A DNA stretch of 64,000 bases from Aradus depressus (lineage: Eukaryota; Arthropoda; Insecta; Hemiptera; Aradidae): assembly GCA_963662175.1 (NCBI GenBank), contig OY759224.1, positions 28,157,489-28,221,488 on the forward strand. Reading direction: 5' to 3'. The notes below the pieces were generated by a model. The model saw nothing but the letters and a program-made list of their open reading frames with translations, was not told the DNA's origin and did not search any database. The position numbers and the translations under genes are program-made. Below, one piece after another: positions 23,601 through 34,500 of the stretch. Every line of letters starts with the position of its first letter. The stretch's first letter is position 1.

Positions 23601-26600
23601 TAAATCGAACATACCACGGAGGAATAATCACCGAAAAACGAAATCCCCACATTGAAATCAATTGAGAGACAAAATTCTCGCGCAAAATAGAATTTTTCGA
23701 TTTCAAATGTAAAAATCCGGGCGAAGCCCTTTTCGGTTTACCATCGGACACCACTTTTTTTGGAGCCTTTTTTTCAGTGTTCTAACATACAAACTTCGAC
23801 TTTTTTTCGATTAAAATATTCTTCAACAAACAAAGAACACTTAGTAAAAAGAATTTTGTGCAAAAACAGCTGTTGTTGTCTACAAAAAGGCTAGAAAAAA
23901 TCTATTGAATTCAATTGAAATATATTTAAAGTATTAATATATTCATAAAGAACATACAAGGTGAGAAGTTACTGATAATTATTAAAACATTAACTGAGTT
24001 TTTTATACAGATATGCTCAGTTTTTGCAAACAGCAGAATGTATTGCACACCTAGTTTGTATGTATGTAGGTACATATAAGAAACGTTTAATTTGCTTTTA
24101 TGTTTAATAGTACATATATAGATAACGAACAATAGCTAATTAGATAAAACACACATAATAATAGTCATTATGGATTTTAAAGTAATAAACCAAACAGTAG
24201 GTATGTATGCCCTGTTTCACAAACAGCGAATTCTATGAATAATAAAAAGCATTCAAAATTACATTTTTCAAATGAATTGTTTTGTAAGTGTCCGCTTAGG
24301 AGAGGTAAATTTATCTCTTAATGACAAAAAATTGGTTGTCTTCGTCCATTGCGAGGGGTGTAAAAATACATTGTTTTCCTATATGTCGGCCCTAGACATA
24401 AGCAGAGGTGCGCGTAAGGAGGGGTTTTACTGTATTACTTTTCCTGAAGGTGATTACGTGCGATCTCCGGACAAAGAATGAAAAGTTCATTTTCCCCCCT
24501 TCCACCCCTACCTCACTACACTTTCCCTCTTGCTCGCAAATAGAAAATGTTATTTATATCCATAATTTATATACGAAGAAATCTCCACCAGTATAGTTCT
24601 CATTTGTGCCCCCCCCCCCCCCCCCCCGGGACGACTAAATTCAATTTATATTTCCAGTTTTCATCGAAATTTCATGTTTTCCGGCCTACTGAAATGTCTG
24701 TCTGTTTATGTGTGCCTTTGAACACGAAAACTCCCAATAGAATCAATGTCTCTACACGAAATTTTATATGTATATCTAGAACCCCATAAGGCAGACACAC
24801 ATTGTTTTTGAATTGTCACATGAAATTTTATATGTGCAACGAATGAGAGGAGGGCCTGACTCAAAAATTCTAGTTTTGTTGCCGAAAAAGGTTGATTGGT
24901 TTTAGCAGGAAAGCGAAAACATTATTGTTTAATTCGTGCTGGGGAAGTACATAGAGGGAGATTCACCATTGACAATACAAGATGTTAAACTACAAAAATA
25001 TACTAAGAATGCTCTTACTCAAGCGGTTCTCGAGCCAACTGCACAAAGTCGTCCTCCAAGAGATTGTCAGGATCCTCGTAGTCAAAATGGAAGTCATCGT
25101 CCAATGTTGCAACTACGTCTGGGTCAAGATCCAAATTCAAACCTAAACATAACAATTATGTTATTAATCATAATTATACAAATCATTAAATATATGAATA
25201 ACAACTAGCTCTAGCTAAAACTGCCATCCAAATTAAATTTTAATGAAACTATATTTAAATAAATATATATACGGGTAAATATTTATGTAAATCATTCATC
25301 TTCATATAATATTTATGTAAATCATTCATCTCCTGTTCAACCTGGCCCTTGAGCGAGTGATAAGGCAGGTGATGAGGAACGAGGAAGGCACCCAGATAGC
25401 CGGAGAAAACGGAGTCTTGGCGTATGCAGATGACGTGGCCTTTTTAGGAAACAGCCCAGTAAGTAAAAGTAAGGCGGGAAAACTACTTAAGCACAGCTGG
25501 GGGGGGGGGGGGGGGGAGAAGACGCTTATCTTATCGCTGTTAGACAGCTTACAACAAATGGAAATTGAGATGTGGTGGAGCTAATTAATAAGTACCGAAT
25601 CGTGTTTCATATCCAAAAACATTATTTGATACAAAGCTTTCATTTTTATTTTTTGGGCAGAGTTCCTCCACACCTTAAAGGTCAGTCCAATGAACGTTAT
25701 TGTTTTATTTATTCATTTATAATTCCCCTCGTTTCCTATTTGGAATGATTTTCAGACAAAGAGCTGCCATAAAAAGAGATTCTGAATACTGGGATTGTAA
25801 AAAAGACAAGGTCGAATTTCAGTACAGGTTCTCCTGAGGGGTGGCGGGTAAGTTCTGAAACCTGTACTGCATCACTGAAAGGACCGATGGGAGGGTCAAC
25901 ATTTCTATTTATTATTCCTTTGGATAAATTATATTACTTAGGATTATTATTATTAATTATACATCATATCATGGTGGCAGGTAAATAGAGGAAAAGTACC
26001 AAAATGTGAAACTACATTGGCGAGCCCATACACAAGTTTGATACTAAGCCTAAACTTCCGTATAGGCCCAACCTTTTTTATTTATTTTTTTTACTAAATA
26101 AAAATTATTGTTATTTTAACCAATTATCGAAACATAAATTTCATACTCTCCTGTACAACCTTGATATAACATTTTAATTAGAGTGGCCCAAATATAGATT
26201 TGAAATTGCGGGCTGGTACGGAAGTACATCGAATGGCTCACAATTTAAGGCCTAGGTAATTTTATGAAGATCATTTCCATTTAACACACTAATTAACTTG
26301 TGTCTACTATTCTCTTGAATATATCTTGGAGTATAATTATTGTTATGCTAAGTTGTGAATAAATAATACAAATTAAAACAATAAATAATTTATTACCTGA
26401 TTGCGGGGCTGCCCTGTTGAGCAACCCAACTTTTTCTTCAATATCTGACTGAAATACAGATGATGGAAGATTTACCGACTTTTTCTCTTTCTGAAAATTA
26501 AAAACATGACTGTAAATGTACAGAAGATATATATTTTTTTAAATCGTATTTTGAAATGTTTAACATACTTGTTTATTTTTTACTGGAATATCAACCTCAA

Positions 26601-27047
26601 CCAACTCTCCTTGGTTGGACCTCTCTTTCAAATGTTGCATATAATCATAATCATCATCGAACATGATCCCATATTTGAGGAAATCATCACTTTTATCATT
26701 CTAAAAAACAAATAAAATACAATATTCCTTTATAATGAATGCTACGCTTCTCAGCTAATTAAACGTAACAGTTGATGAAAACATAAAATAACTCAATAAC
26801 AATAATAAGTAAAAGAATAGAACTCACTTTAACCGGTTGTAAAACTCGTTGGGGCGCAGTTTCATCTGTTACAAGAGGATCTCTCTGACTTCTATGCAAT
26901 AAACGAAACGTAACAGAATTCTTTTTTTCAGAAAATTTCTTCTTACCCTGTTAAAGAATAAAATGAAAGTTAGTAGGTAGTTCGTTGTGCTTATGCAGAT
27001 CATTGTGCAATTGAAAACTTAAATTAATTATTAGAATTTAATACCAT
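14634..27047 (-). CDS. LTV1: LTV1 ribosome biogenesis factor
   Basis: Pre-40S assembly and export factor; in yeast it acts with Enp1 and Rps3 on the 40S beak. Ten coding exons join in phase: 27045-27047 (ATG only), 26828-26947, 26569-26700, 26397-26490, 25019-25142, 22806-23010, 20834-20995, 18463-18624, 16415-16630 and 14634-14741, giving 441 residues, close to the usual animal length. Diagnostic blocks in order: GKKKFSEKKNSVTFRLLHRS and QRDPL; YGIMFDDDYDYMQHLKE; LPSSVFQSDIEEKVGLLNRA; LDPDVVATLDDDF; an acidic run EEDEDDYDEDEE; TEYSMSSSVIRRNEQLTMLD; YDDNEIGALDIEEIDG; WDCESILSTYSTIYNHPK; and a basic C-terminus KDEDWEEKRSRKKAFR...ERRQERKMNTKAFKEDKKR. A poly(A) signal (TTTATT on plus) is at 14572-14577. 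Introns hold many transposons but all splice sites look sound. Confidence 0.95.
14856..14988 (+). repeat. dispersed repeat family D, 5' end
   Basis: Starts TTTTTTACTTCCCCAGCC, then a GAAGTATAGGGGAAG and TTATGTAATCGGTCAAAAATTC block. The inverted word CTGGGGAAGTA at the far end of other copies suggests short inverted termini for this family. It lies in the last LTV1 intron and is followed by the Harbinger relic. Confidence 0.55.
15138..15411 (+). pseudogene. Harbinger transposase N-terminal relic
   Basis: A frame beginning MMSRLGPKKLKIFALLLL contains one internal stop (TAA after AISNVFL), then KHLLDEEEKFKSYFRFTREH and FNSILNDIKEDLL. This matches the N-terminal helix pattern of Harbinger transposases. 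It is cut off at about 15411, where the MADF relic begins, so the whole catalytic domain is missing. Confidence 0.7.
15412..15523 (-). pseudogene. MADF/Myb-like Harbinger partner relic
   Basis: Minus-strand frame from ATG at 15521-15523: MSKNSKSKKIPFSAEEDEQL, then IEHISCFKYIWDMKHEDYK. This is the start of a MADF-like DNA-binding protein of the kind encoded beside Harbinger transposases. It is truncated at the junction with the transposase relic after about 37 codons. Confidence 0.65.
15925..15990. repeat. short imperfect inverted repeats
   Basis: Words GTGTACAGGATACAG, CCTGTACACTGTGTACAGG and CTGTATCCTGTG form nested inverted repeats that could fold into a hairpin. No function is inferred. 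Confidence 0.5.
15995..16330 (+). repeat. dispersed repeat family D
   Basis: Long D copy in an LTV1 intron. It has GAACGACATGAAATTTCAT, a CAGCGATATTGAATG block, GACGATGTAATGAATTTATTC and the terminal CTGGGGAAGTACATTGCC. Confidence 0.65.
16720..17640 (+). repeat. dispersed repeat family D, split by a SINE
   Basis: Long D copy running from TTTTTTACTTCCAAGC to GGGGAAGTAACTAGCTGG, with ATTTTCAGCCAAATCGG and GACACGAAATCGTATATA blocks. It is interrupted at about 17113-17391 by a minus-strand tRNA-SINE, so D is older than that SINE. Confidence 0.65.
17113..17391 (-). mobile_element. tRNA-SINE inserted in repeat D
   Basis: Minus-strand copy of the local SINE. On the plus strand it runs from TTATGACTCATGTCAGGGC to GGGCTACCGGTGCCCTC. 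It contains the body blocks CGAAGGACAACGTGCTTAAG and TCGTACAGGCTCGAGACC but has small deletions in the head. Confidence 0.8.
17773..17890 (-). repeat. second tRNA-related repeat
   Basis: On the minus strand: GGGGCCATGCGGGCTAGAG, then GGTTTGCGGGTTCGAATCCC with a perfect B-box-like GGTTCGAATCC. It differs from the main SINE and is flanked by short CCCGGGAGGGAG/CTCCCGGAC repeats. It could be the head of another SINE family or a tRNA pseudogene. No clean cloverleaf was drawn. Confidence 0.5.
18082..18297 (-). pseudogene. unidentified transposon-like ORF relic
   Basis: A 71-codon minus-strand frame contains GQHTYEYWDSPNNLVERLLI followed by LIASS. The block reminds me of proteins repeated in many arthropod genomes next to mobile elements, but I cannot name the family. 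It lies in an LTV1 intron and continues beyond this block without recognisable sequence. Confidence 0.35.
18790..20082 (+). mobile_element. solo copy of composite repeat X
   Basis: Begins CTAGCAGTATTACCCATTG then TTGCCCGGGGAAC and ends GCTTTATTAATATAGA, the same termini as the units in the 28-47 kb satellite. Inside is a short run of the 33/66-bp motif (about 19385-19495: GGGCATCACAGCTAGTACG...), then one 3'-type segment. A tRNA-SINE at 19552-19899 interrupts it. This short solo form shows the element before array expansion. Confidence 0.8.
19552..19899 (+). mobile_element. tRNA-derived SINE, full length, with TSD
   Basis: A 348-bp SINE flanked by TCTTTATG at 19544-19551 and 19900-19907, a target-site duplication of the LINE-mobilised type. 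The head carries GGTAGCTCAGTGGTATGCG (A box) and GTGGGTTCGAAACCCG (B box). The body carries GTCCTTCGGATGGGACGTTA and AGGTACTCGTTAAAGACC. The tail ends CATGAGTCATAAAACCTAAC. It is inserted in composite repeat X, so it is younger than that copy. Confidence 0.93.
20085..20335 (-). repeat. dispersed repeat family D
   Basis: Reverse-orientation D copy directly after composite repeat X. It starts with CATCGCTGAATCACCGGC and CTTCCCCAGACCGAATTAATC and includes TTGTGTCGATACATTCAT and ATCGACGGTTGTTAGGG. Confidence 0.6.
20536..20816 (+). mobile_element. tRNA-SINE beside an LTV1 splice donor
   Basis: A 281-bp, internally shortened SINE flanked by AATAATGT at 20528-20535 and 20817-20824. The head is GCCGGTGGCTTAGAGATGCC and the B box GGATTCGAAACCC. 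Its right duplication lies within 10 nt of the LTV1 exon boundary at 20834 (donor bases 20832-20833), on the antisense strand relative to LTV1. Confidence 0.9.
21290..21402 (+). repeat. dispersed repeat family D, split by mariner
   Basis: D blocks CGTATTTTCTGACCCCTG and TAGAATGAACCCCATAAGG. Family sequence resumes at about 22588-22650 with TTTTTCAGCAAAATTGAAG, so the mariner relic inserted into a D copy. Confidence 0.6.
21575..22545 (+). pseudogene. mariner transposase, broken and repeat-expanded
   Basis: The N-terminal part reads MNQKEEQRVWVELGKTFTET and CHEWYKRFKEGRTSSEDNPR, the helix-turn-helix end of a mariner transposase. The central part with the first catalytic D is deleted. The C-terminal part reads HHDNAPVHSA in one frame and PPYSPDLAPADLFLFPKLK in another, carrying the second and third catalytic D (DNAPVH and SPDLAP). 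It then enters WEKCVVSQGEYFEGE, which is reiterated nine times in frame at 22162-22512. Several frame breaks make it non-functional. Confidence 0.88.
22162..22512 (+). repeat. 39-bp in-frame minisatellite (9 copies)
   Basis: Nine uninterrupted 39-bp units, each encoding KCVVSQGEYFEGE, with one unit changed to EWE. The motif is the normally single C-terminal block of mariner transposases. Copies are almost identical, so the expansion is recent or homogenised. It lies in an LTV1 intron. Confidence 0.96.
23164..23375. mobile_element. short palindromic MITE
   Basis: Arms of about 86 bp (ATGGACTTGAAAAATAAA... and ...TTTATTTTTCAAGTCCAT) surround a loop of about 40 bp. The transcript would fold into a near-perfect hairpin. 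A half copy occurs at 113-236. No protein is encoded. It lies in the LTV1 intron upstream of exon 22806-23010. Confidence 0.9.
23376..25018. other. LTV1 intron content, no gene
   Basis: Mixed repeats: an anonymous block at about 23520-23760, AT-rich sequence to 24240, a poly-C run at about 24609-24628 and a D-family copy at about 24650-24965 (ACACGAAATTTTATATG; CTGGGGAAGTACATAG). No coding exon beyond those of LTV1 was seen. Confidence 0.5.
25330..25462 (+). pseudogene. LINE reverse transcriptase fragment
   Basis: A frame reading LLFNLALERVIRQVMR and GVLAYADDVAFLGNS holds the catalytic YADD box of a non-LTR retrotransposon reverse transcriptase (palm domain). Only about 44 codons remain before a poly-G run (25500-25516) destroys the frame. 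It lies in an LTV1 intron in antisense orientation. Confidence 0.85.
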
Positions 27048-28385
27048 CTTTTGAGTACTTTTTCAAATGAGGAACATAAAAATATGCAATTATCTTGTAA
27101 CCACGAAAGAGGTTATAGCAGCATTGATTCCAGTGTTGCCACACGGTTTCTTCCCCATTTTATTTTTCAAAACATGGAAATATGTATTTATACTTTTTCT
27201 TGTTAACAGTGTAAAACTCCGGGATCTAAAATTCATCACTTGAGTAGTAGTAATATAATTTGCTTAGGGTGCAACAGCTAGGGTCGTAGTACAATTTCTG
27301 GATTTTTTATTTTTCTCAATTGAAAAATAAATCATAGAGATAAAATGAAGCAACGTCACAAACAAGCTCGTAATAAATTTATCGAAACAAATTTTTTCTT
27401 ATAGAAATTTATTTTACATTCCTTACCCTTCCCCTCAACCGATATCGCTGAAATTTGACTGGTCATGCCCGCAGTAGATGTTGATTTGATACATTCATTA
27501 CCAGGATACTCCACATGCAAGGCCCCCACATTCGATTGCGGGCCCTGTAACCAGGATCAGGGTCGGGCCCCCCATCTCATAGTCATGTGCTATATTATAA
27601 TTACATGGTTATTTTTTAACCCTTTTACAATTTTATTTAAACTAAAAATAGATTGTAAGGTATAATTAATGTTACAGTATCAGTTAGATTTTAAAACCAA
27701 ACTTTATTGATTAAATTATTTCACACATCAATTGCTACCGTGATAATATCATTTACTTTTATTTTACTGAAATTAACGTTTAAATTTTTAGATTTCTTTG
27801 ACTCACTAACATTAAAATAAAAATTGACAAAAACTAGTATTACGATCTAAAAAAAAATAACATTAAGAGCTCTAAAAATTACGATGTTTGTGTGTGTTTA
27901 ATACACTGGCTACAACAAAAGCTTACTTATAGCCTAACTGCCCTAAATTATCATAGCTTTCCTAGCTTTCTTTTGACTAAATTTATCAATAACATCTGAA
28001 AAGTCAATAGTTTTGGCCAATTCATTTTCAATCAGTCAAACTGATACTATGCGTCGATGAACGATTTTTAGAACACTGCTCTGAGGGAAACAGCTTGACA
28101 ATAGGCTGGGAAATAGGAGTGGGGGAGGGTTGAGGGAGTGCGTGGGGCCCGTCTATACCTGTCTCGTGCCGACTGTTTTATACTAGTAATTTGCAAACAA
28201 GAGTAACTATCCATGCACGCAACTAATTAAATAATAACTTAATATTTCGCACAACTAGAATATGTATCTATTATACTAAATTTTCTTATAATTATATATT
28301 TTGCCTTTTTAAGCTATGATCCCTTGCAAAATCTACTAAAATAAAAAAATAAAAAGGACTGGAGCCGGACCCCCCAAAGTTGCAC
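27048..28385. other. intergenic, upstream of LTV1
   Basis: The LTV1 5' UTR and promoter lie within the first few hundred bases on the minus strand, but no core element is obvious. 27418-27500 is a D-like fragment (AACCGATATCGCTGAAATTTG). 27700-28380 is AT-rich anonymous sequence. Confidence 0.4.
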
Positions 28386-30277
28386 CAGCCCCACCCTTGT
28401 GGGGGCCATGTCCACATGTAGCATCCTTTAGACCCCGATTGACTGATAGGCTATGTGGCGTCCCAAAATTTTGAAGGGAGGCGGGGTTGTAAGGGGGGGC
28501 CTAAGCGTAAAATTTGCTCTAGCTCATTAATGGATGGACGGATTATCATGAAAGTTCACATGTGAATTTCTTAAAGGCCAAGTTGAAAAATAGGCTATGT
28601 GGCGTCCCAAAATTTTGAAGAGGAGAGGGGGTTGTAAGGGGGCCTAAGCATAAAAATTGCTCTAGCTTATAATGGATGGACGGATTATCATGAAAGTTCA
28701 CATGTAATATTCTTAAAAGCCAAGTTGAAAAATAGGCTATGTGGCGTCCATAAATTTTGAACGGGAGGGGGGGTTGTGGGGGCCTAAGTATAAATGAATA
28801 TCGCCCCCTCCCCGGAACTCCCCCCTCCACTCAACCGATATCGCTGAAATTTGACTGGTCATGCCCGCAGTAGATGTTAATTTCTAATAAGAAATTTGAT
28901 GTTGATACATTCATTACATCGGCTGTTATTGGGATTTTTGAAAAGGGCCCCCACCCCGGAACTCCCCCCCTTCCCTCAACCGATATCGCTAAAATTTGAC
29001 TGGTCATTTCCGCAGTGCCCCCACGCCGGAACTGCCCCCTCCCCTCAACCGAAACCAAAAAAATCTTCAAAAAAAAATTTCAAAAAAAATTTCAAAAAAA
29101 TTTTTCAGAAAAATTTTCATAAAAAATGTTTCAAAACAAATTTCAAAAACATTTACCAAAAGAATTTTCAAAAAAAATTTTTAAAAAATTTTTGAAAAAA
29201 TTTTCAAAAAAAATTCTTCAAAAAAATTTTCAAAAAAAAACTTTCAAATATCGGTTAAGGGGAATTAATAATATTATGGCGACTAGGTCAGTTTTCACTA
29301 CATGTGAAATTTCATGGCGATTCGCCCATTAGTTGATGAGTTAGCTCTATATTTATACTTAGGCCCCCCCACAACCCCCCCTCCCGTTCAAAACTTTGGG
29401 ACGCCACACACCTTTTTTTCCTATTTGGCTTTTAAAAATACTACATGTGAAATTTCATGACGATTCGCCCATTAGTTAATGAGTTAGCTCTATATTTATA
29501 CTTAGGCCCCCTACTACCCCCCCCTCCCGTAAAAAATTTTGAGCCGTCACACCGCCTATTTTTCTATTTGGTCTTCAGGAATACTCCATGTGAAATTTCG
29601 TGACAATCCGACCAACCGTTAAAGAGTTAGCTCTATATTTATACTTAGGCCCCCCCACAACCCCCCCTCCCGTTCAAAACTTTGGGACGCCACACACCTT
29701 TTTTTCCTATTTGGCTTTCAAAAATACTACATGTGAAACTTCGTGACAATCCGACCAACTGTTAATGAGTTAGCTCTATATTTATACTTAGGCCCCCCCA
29801 CAACCCCCCCTCCCGTTCAAAACTTTGGGACGCCACACACCTTTTTTTCTTGTTTGGCTTTTAAAAATACTACGTGTGAAATTTCATGACAATTCGACCA
29901 TTAGTTAATGTGTTAGCACTATTTATATACTTAGGCCCCCCTTACAACCCCCCCTCCCGATCAAAACTTTGGGACGCCACACACCTTTTTTTCCTGTTTG
30001 GATTTCAAAAAGACTACTTGTGAAATTTCATGACAATTCGCCCATTAGTTAATGAGTTAGCACTATTTTTATACTTAGGCCCCCGCCACAACCCCCCCTC
30101 CCGATCAAAATTTTGGGACGCCACATAGCCTATTATTCAATCGGGCTCAAAAGAATGCTACATGGGCAGTTTCATAAAAATCCGTCCAGCGGTTTGGGCG
30201 TGATGCTGGAACAAACATACATACATACAAACAAACAAACAAACAAACAAACCCCGTTTCAGCTTTATTAATATAGA
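28386..30277 (+). repeat. 143-bp tandem array A, ending in repeat X terminus
   Basis: Tandem units of about 143 bp contain CTTAGGCCCCCCC, GGGACGCCACACACC, CTATTTGGC, CTACATGTGAAATTTC and GTTAATGAGTTAGC. Early units (28386-28800) are in inverse orientation (GGTTGTAAGGGGGGCCTAAG). 29050-29245 is a low-complexity run of TTCAAAAAAA words. The array ends with the repeat X 3' terminus (ACAAACAAACC...AATATAGA at 30277). Confidence 0.85.
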
Positions 30278-30419
30278 CTAGCAGTAATACCCGGCGTTGC
30301 CCGGGGAACTTTGACTTTTCTACTATTATCTCCTATAAGTCCTTTAAATTCTTCAACAGTACATTCATGATGTTATAATTTTCAATTATTCATACGGAAT
30401 AAGGCTTATAGTCCTTCAA

Positions 30420-31560
30420 CGTCAAACACCCCAGCTAGTAAGTTCTTAGGACCCCTGGGCATCACAGCTAGTATGCGTCTTTCAACGGCGGAAACCACAG
30501 ATAGTGAATACTTAGCATCGCTGGACATCCTAGCCAGTGCGTACTTAAGAACGCTATTGACCGCAGCTAGTAAATGCCTTGCAACAGCGGACCCCACAGC
30601 GAATACATAGTTACTACTACTACATGTGAAATTCATGCCAATCCGCTTACCCTTTAACAGTACATTCATGATGTTATAATTTTCAATTATTCATACGGAA
30701 TAAGGCTTATAGTCCTTCAACTATAGCAACGCTAGTAAGTTTTTAGGACCCCCGGGCACCACAGCTAGTAAGCGCCTTTCAACGGCGGAAACCACAGCTA
30801 GTGAAGACTTAGCTTCGCTGGACGTCCTAGCCAGTGCGAACATAAGAACGTTTGTGACCACAGCTAATATATGCCTTGCAACGCTGGGCACCACAGCTAG
30901 TACGTAGTTAGGAACGCTGGGCACCAGAGGTAGTATATGCCTTGCAACGGCGGATCCCACAGCTAGTACGTAGTTAGAACGCTGGTCACCGCAGCTAGTA
31001 TGTGCCTCGCAAGAGCGGACCCCACAGCTAGTACGAAGTTAGGAACGCTGGGCATCACAGCTAGTAAGTGCCTTGCAACAGCGGACCCCACAGCTAGTAC
31101 GTAGTTAGAACCACTGGGCCTCACAGCTAGTATGCTTTTGCAACGACGGACCCCACAGCTAGTACGTTTTTAGGAACGCTGGGCCCTACAGGTAGTAGGT
31201 GCCTTGCAACTGCGGACCCCACAGATAGTATGTAGTTAGAACCACAGGGCATCATAGCTAGTATGAGTTTTGCAACGGCGGACCCCACAGCTAGTACCTA
31301 CGTAGTTAAATACGCTGGGCCACACTGCTAGCGCCTTGCAACAGCAGACCCCACAGCTAGTACGTAATTAGGAACGCTGGGCATCACAGCTAGTAAATGT
31401 CTTGTAGGTGCCTCGCAACAGCGAACCCCACAGCCAGTACATAGTTAGGAACGCTGGGGCTGAGCACTACAGTTAGTAAGTGCCTTGCAACAGCGGACCC
31501 CTCAGCTAGTACGATATTAGGAAAGCTGGGCATCACAGCTAGTAAATGTCTTGCAACAGT
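30420..31560 (+). repeat. 33/66-bp tandem array
   Basis: A unit of about 66 bp is made of two related halves: ACGTAGTTAGGAACGCTGGG then CATCACAGCTAGT, and AAGTGCCTTGCAACAGCGG then ACCCCACAGCTAGT. The reverse complement of each half starts ACTAGCTGTG..., resembling the 5' end of repeat X (ACTAGCAGTAATACCCGG). Confidence 0.88.
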
Positions 31561-31599
31561 GAACCCCACAGCGAATACATAGGTACTACAACTACATGT

Positions 31600-34500
31600 G
31601 AAATTCATGACAATCCGATTACCCTTCAATGATTCAGCATTATTTTTTTGCTTAGCCTCCCCTCCCAAATTTTTAAAATGTCACATAGTGCATTTTTTTA
31701 TTTGACCATCAAGAATACTACATGTGAAATTTCGTGACAATCCGATCCTCCGTTAATGACCTATCACTATCTTCAAATTTAGGCCTACCCCCATAACCCC
31801 CCTCCCGTTCACAATTTTTAGACGTCACACACCCTATTTTTCTATTTGGCCTTTATGAATACTTCATGTGAAATTTCGTGACAATCCGATCATCCGTTAA
31901 TGACTTATCACTATACTAATACTTAGGCCCCCATCAACCCACCCTCCCGTTCAAAATTTTGTGACATATACACTCTATATTTCTATTTGGCTTTTAAGAA
32001 TACTACATGTGAAATTCCATGACAATACGACCAACCGTTAATGAGCTAGCACTATATTTATACTTAGGCCTCCCCGCCACAACCCCCCCTCCCGTAAACA
32101 ATTTTGAGCCGTCACACCGCCTATTTTTCTATTTGGCCTCCAGGAATACTACATGTGAAATTTCGTGACAATCCGATCATCCGTTAATGACTTATCACTA
32201 TACTTATACTTAGGCCCCCATCAACCCACCCTCCCGTTCAAAACTTTGGGACGCCACACACCTTATTTTTCTATTTGGCCTTCAGGAATACTCCATGTGA
32301 AATTTCGTGACAATCCGACCAACCGTTAAAGAATTAGCTCTATATTTATACTTAGGCCCCCCCACAACCCCCCCTCCCGTTCAAAACTTTGGGACGCCAC
32401 ACACCTTTTTTTCCTATTTGGCTTTTAAGAATACTACATGTGAAATTCCATGACAATACGACCAACCGTTAATGAGCTAGCACTAGATTTATACTTAGGC
32501 CCCCCCGCCACAACCCCCCCTCTCGTAAACAATTTTGAGCCGTCACACCGCCTATTTTTCTATTTGGCCTCCAGGAATACTACATGTGAAATTTCGTGAC
32601 AATCCGATCATCCGTTAATGACTTATCACTATACTTATACTTGGGCCCCCATCAACCCACCCTCCCGTTCAAAATTTTGTGACATATACACCCTATATTT
32701 CTATTTGGCATTTAAGAATACTACATGTGAAATTCCATGACAATACGACCAACCGTTATTGAGCTAGCACCATATTTATACTTAGGTCCCCCCGCCACTA
32801 CCCCCCCTCCCGTACAAAATTTTGAGCCTTTACACCGCATATTTTTTTATTTGGTCTTCAGGAATACTACATGTGAAACTTTGTGACAATTCGATCAACC
32901 GTTAATGAGCTAGCTCTATATTTATACTTAGGCCCCCCCACAACCCCCCCTCCCGTTCAAAACTTTGGGACGCCACACACCTTTTTTTCCTATTTGGCTT
33001 TTAAGAATACTACATGTGAAATTCCATGACAATACGACCAACCGTTAATGAGCTAGCACTAGATTTATACTTAGGCCCCCCCGCCACAACCCCCCCTCTC
33101 GTAAACAATTTTGAGCCGTCACACCGCCTATTTTTCTATTTGGCCTCCAGGAATACTACATGTGAAATTTCGTGACAATCCGATCATCCGTTAATGACTT
33201 ATCACTATACTTATACTTGGGCCCCCATCAACCCACCCTCCCGTTCAAAATTTTGTGACATATACACCCTATATTTCTATTTGGCATTTAAGAATACTAC
33301 ATGTGAAATTCCATGACAATACGACCAACCGTTATTGAGCTAGCACCATATTTATACTTAGGTCCCCCCGCCACTACCCCCCCTCCCGTACAAAATTTTG
33401 AGCCTTTACACCGCATATTTTTTTATTTGGTCTTCAGGAATACTACATGTGAAACTTTGTGACAATTCGATCAACCGTTAATGAGCTAGCTCTATATTTA
33501 TACTTAGGCCCCCCCACAACCCCCCCTCCCGTTCAAAACTTTGGGACGCCACACACCTTATTTTTCTATTTGGCCTTCAGGAATACTCCATGTGAAATTT
33601 CGTGACAATCCGACCAACCGTTAAAGAATTAGCTCTATATTTATACTTAGGCCCCCCTTACAACCCCCCCTCCCGATCAAAACTTTGGGACGCCACACAC
33701 CTTTTTTTCCTATTTGGCTTTTAAAAATACTACATGTGAAATTTCATGACGATTCGCCCATTAGTTAATGAGTTAGCTCTATATTTATACTTAGGCCACC
33801 CCACAACCCCCCCTCCCGTTCAAAACTTTGGGACGGCACACACCTTTTTTTCTTGTTTGGCTTTTAAAAAGACTACCTGTAAAATTTCATGACAATTCGA
33901 CCATTAGTTAATGTGTTAGCTCTATATTTATACTTAGGCCCCCCCACAACCTCCCCTCCCGTTCAAAACTTTGGGACGCCACACACCTTTTTTTCCTATT
34001 TGGCTTTTAAAAATACTACGTGAAATTTCATGACGATTCGTCCATTAGTTAATGAGTTAGCTCTATATTTATACTTAGGCCCCCCCACACCCCCCCTCCC
34101 GTTCAAAACTTTGGGACGCCACACACCTTTTTTTCCTGTTTGGCTTTTAAAAAGACTACGTGTGAAATTTCATGACAATTCGCCCATTAGTTAATGAGTT
34201 AGCTCTATATTTATACTTAGGCCCCCCCACAACCCCCCGTCCCGTTCAAAACTTTGGGACGCCACACACCTTATTTTTCTATTTGGCCTTCAGGAATACT
34301 CCATGTGAAATTTCGTGACAATCCGACCAACCGTTAAAGAATTAGCTCTATATTTATACTTAGGCCCCCCCACAACCCCCCCTCCCGTTCAAAACTTTGG
34401 GACGCCACACACCTTTTGTTCCTATTTGGCTTTTAAGAATACTACATGTGAAATTCCATGACAATACGACCAACCGTTAATGAGCTAGCACTAGATTTAT

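Noticed and set aside
28896..29332. Plus-strand frames rich in FKKNFKK
   Set aside because: They are translation of an A-rich low-complexity run (TTCAAAAAAA words) in the satellite; no homology or gene context.
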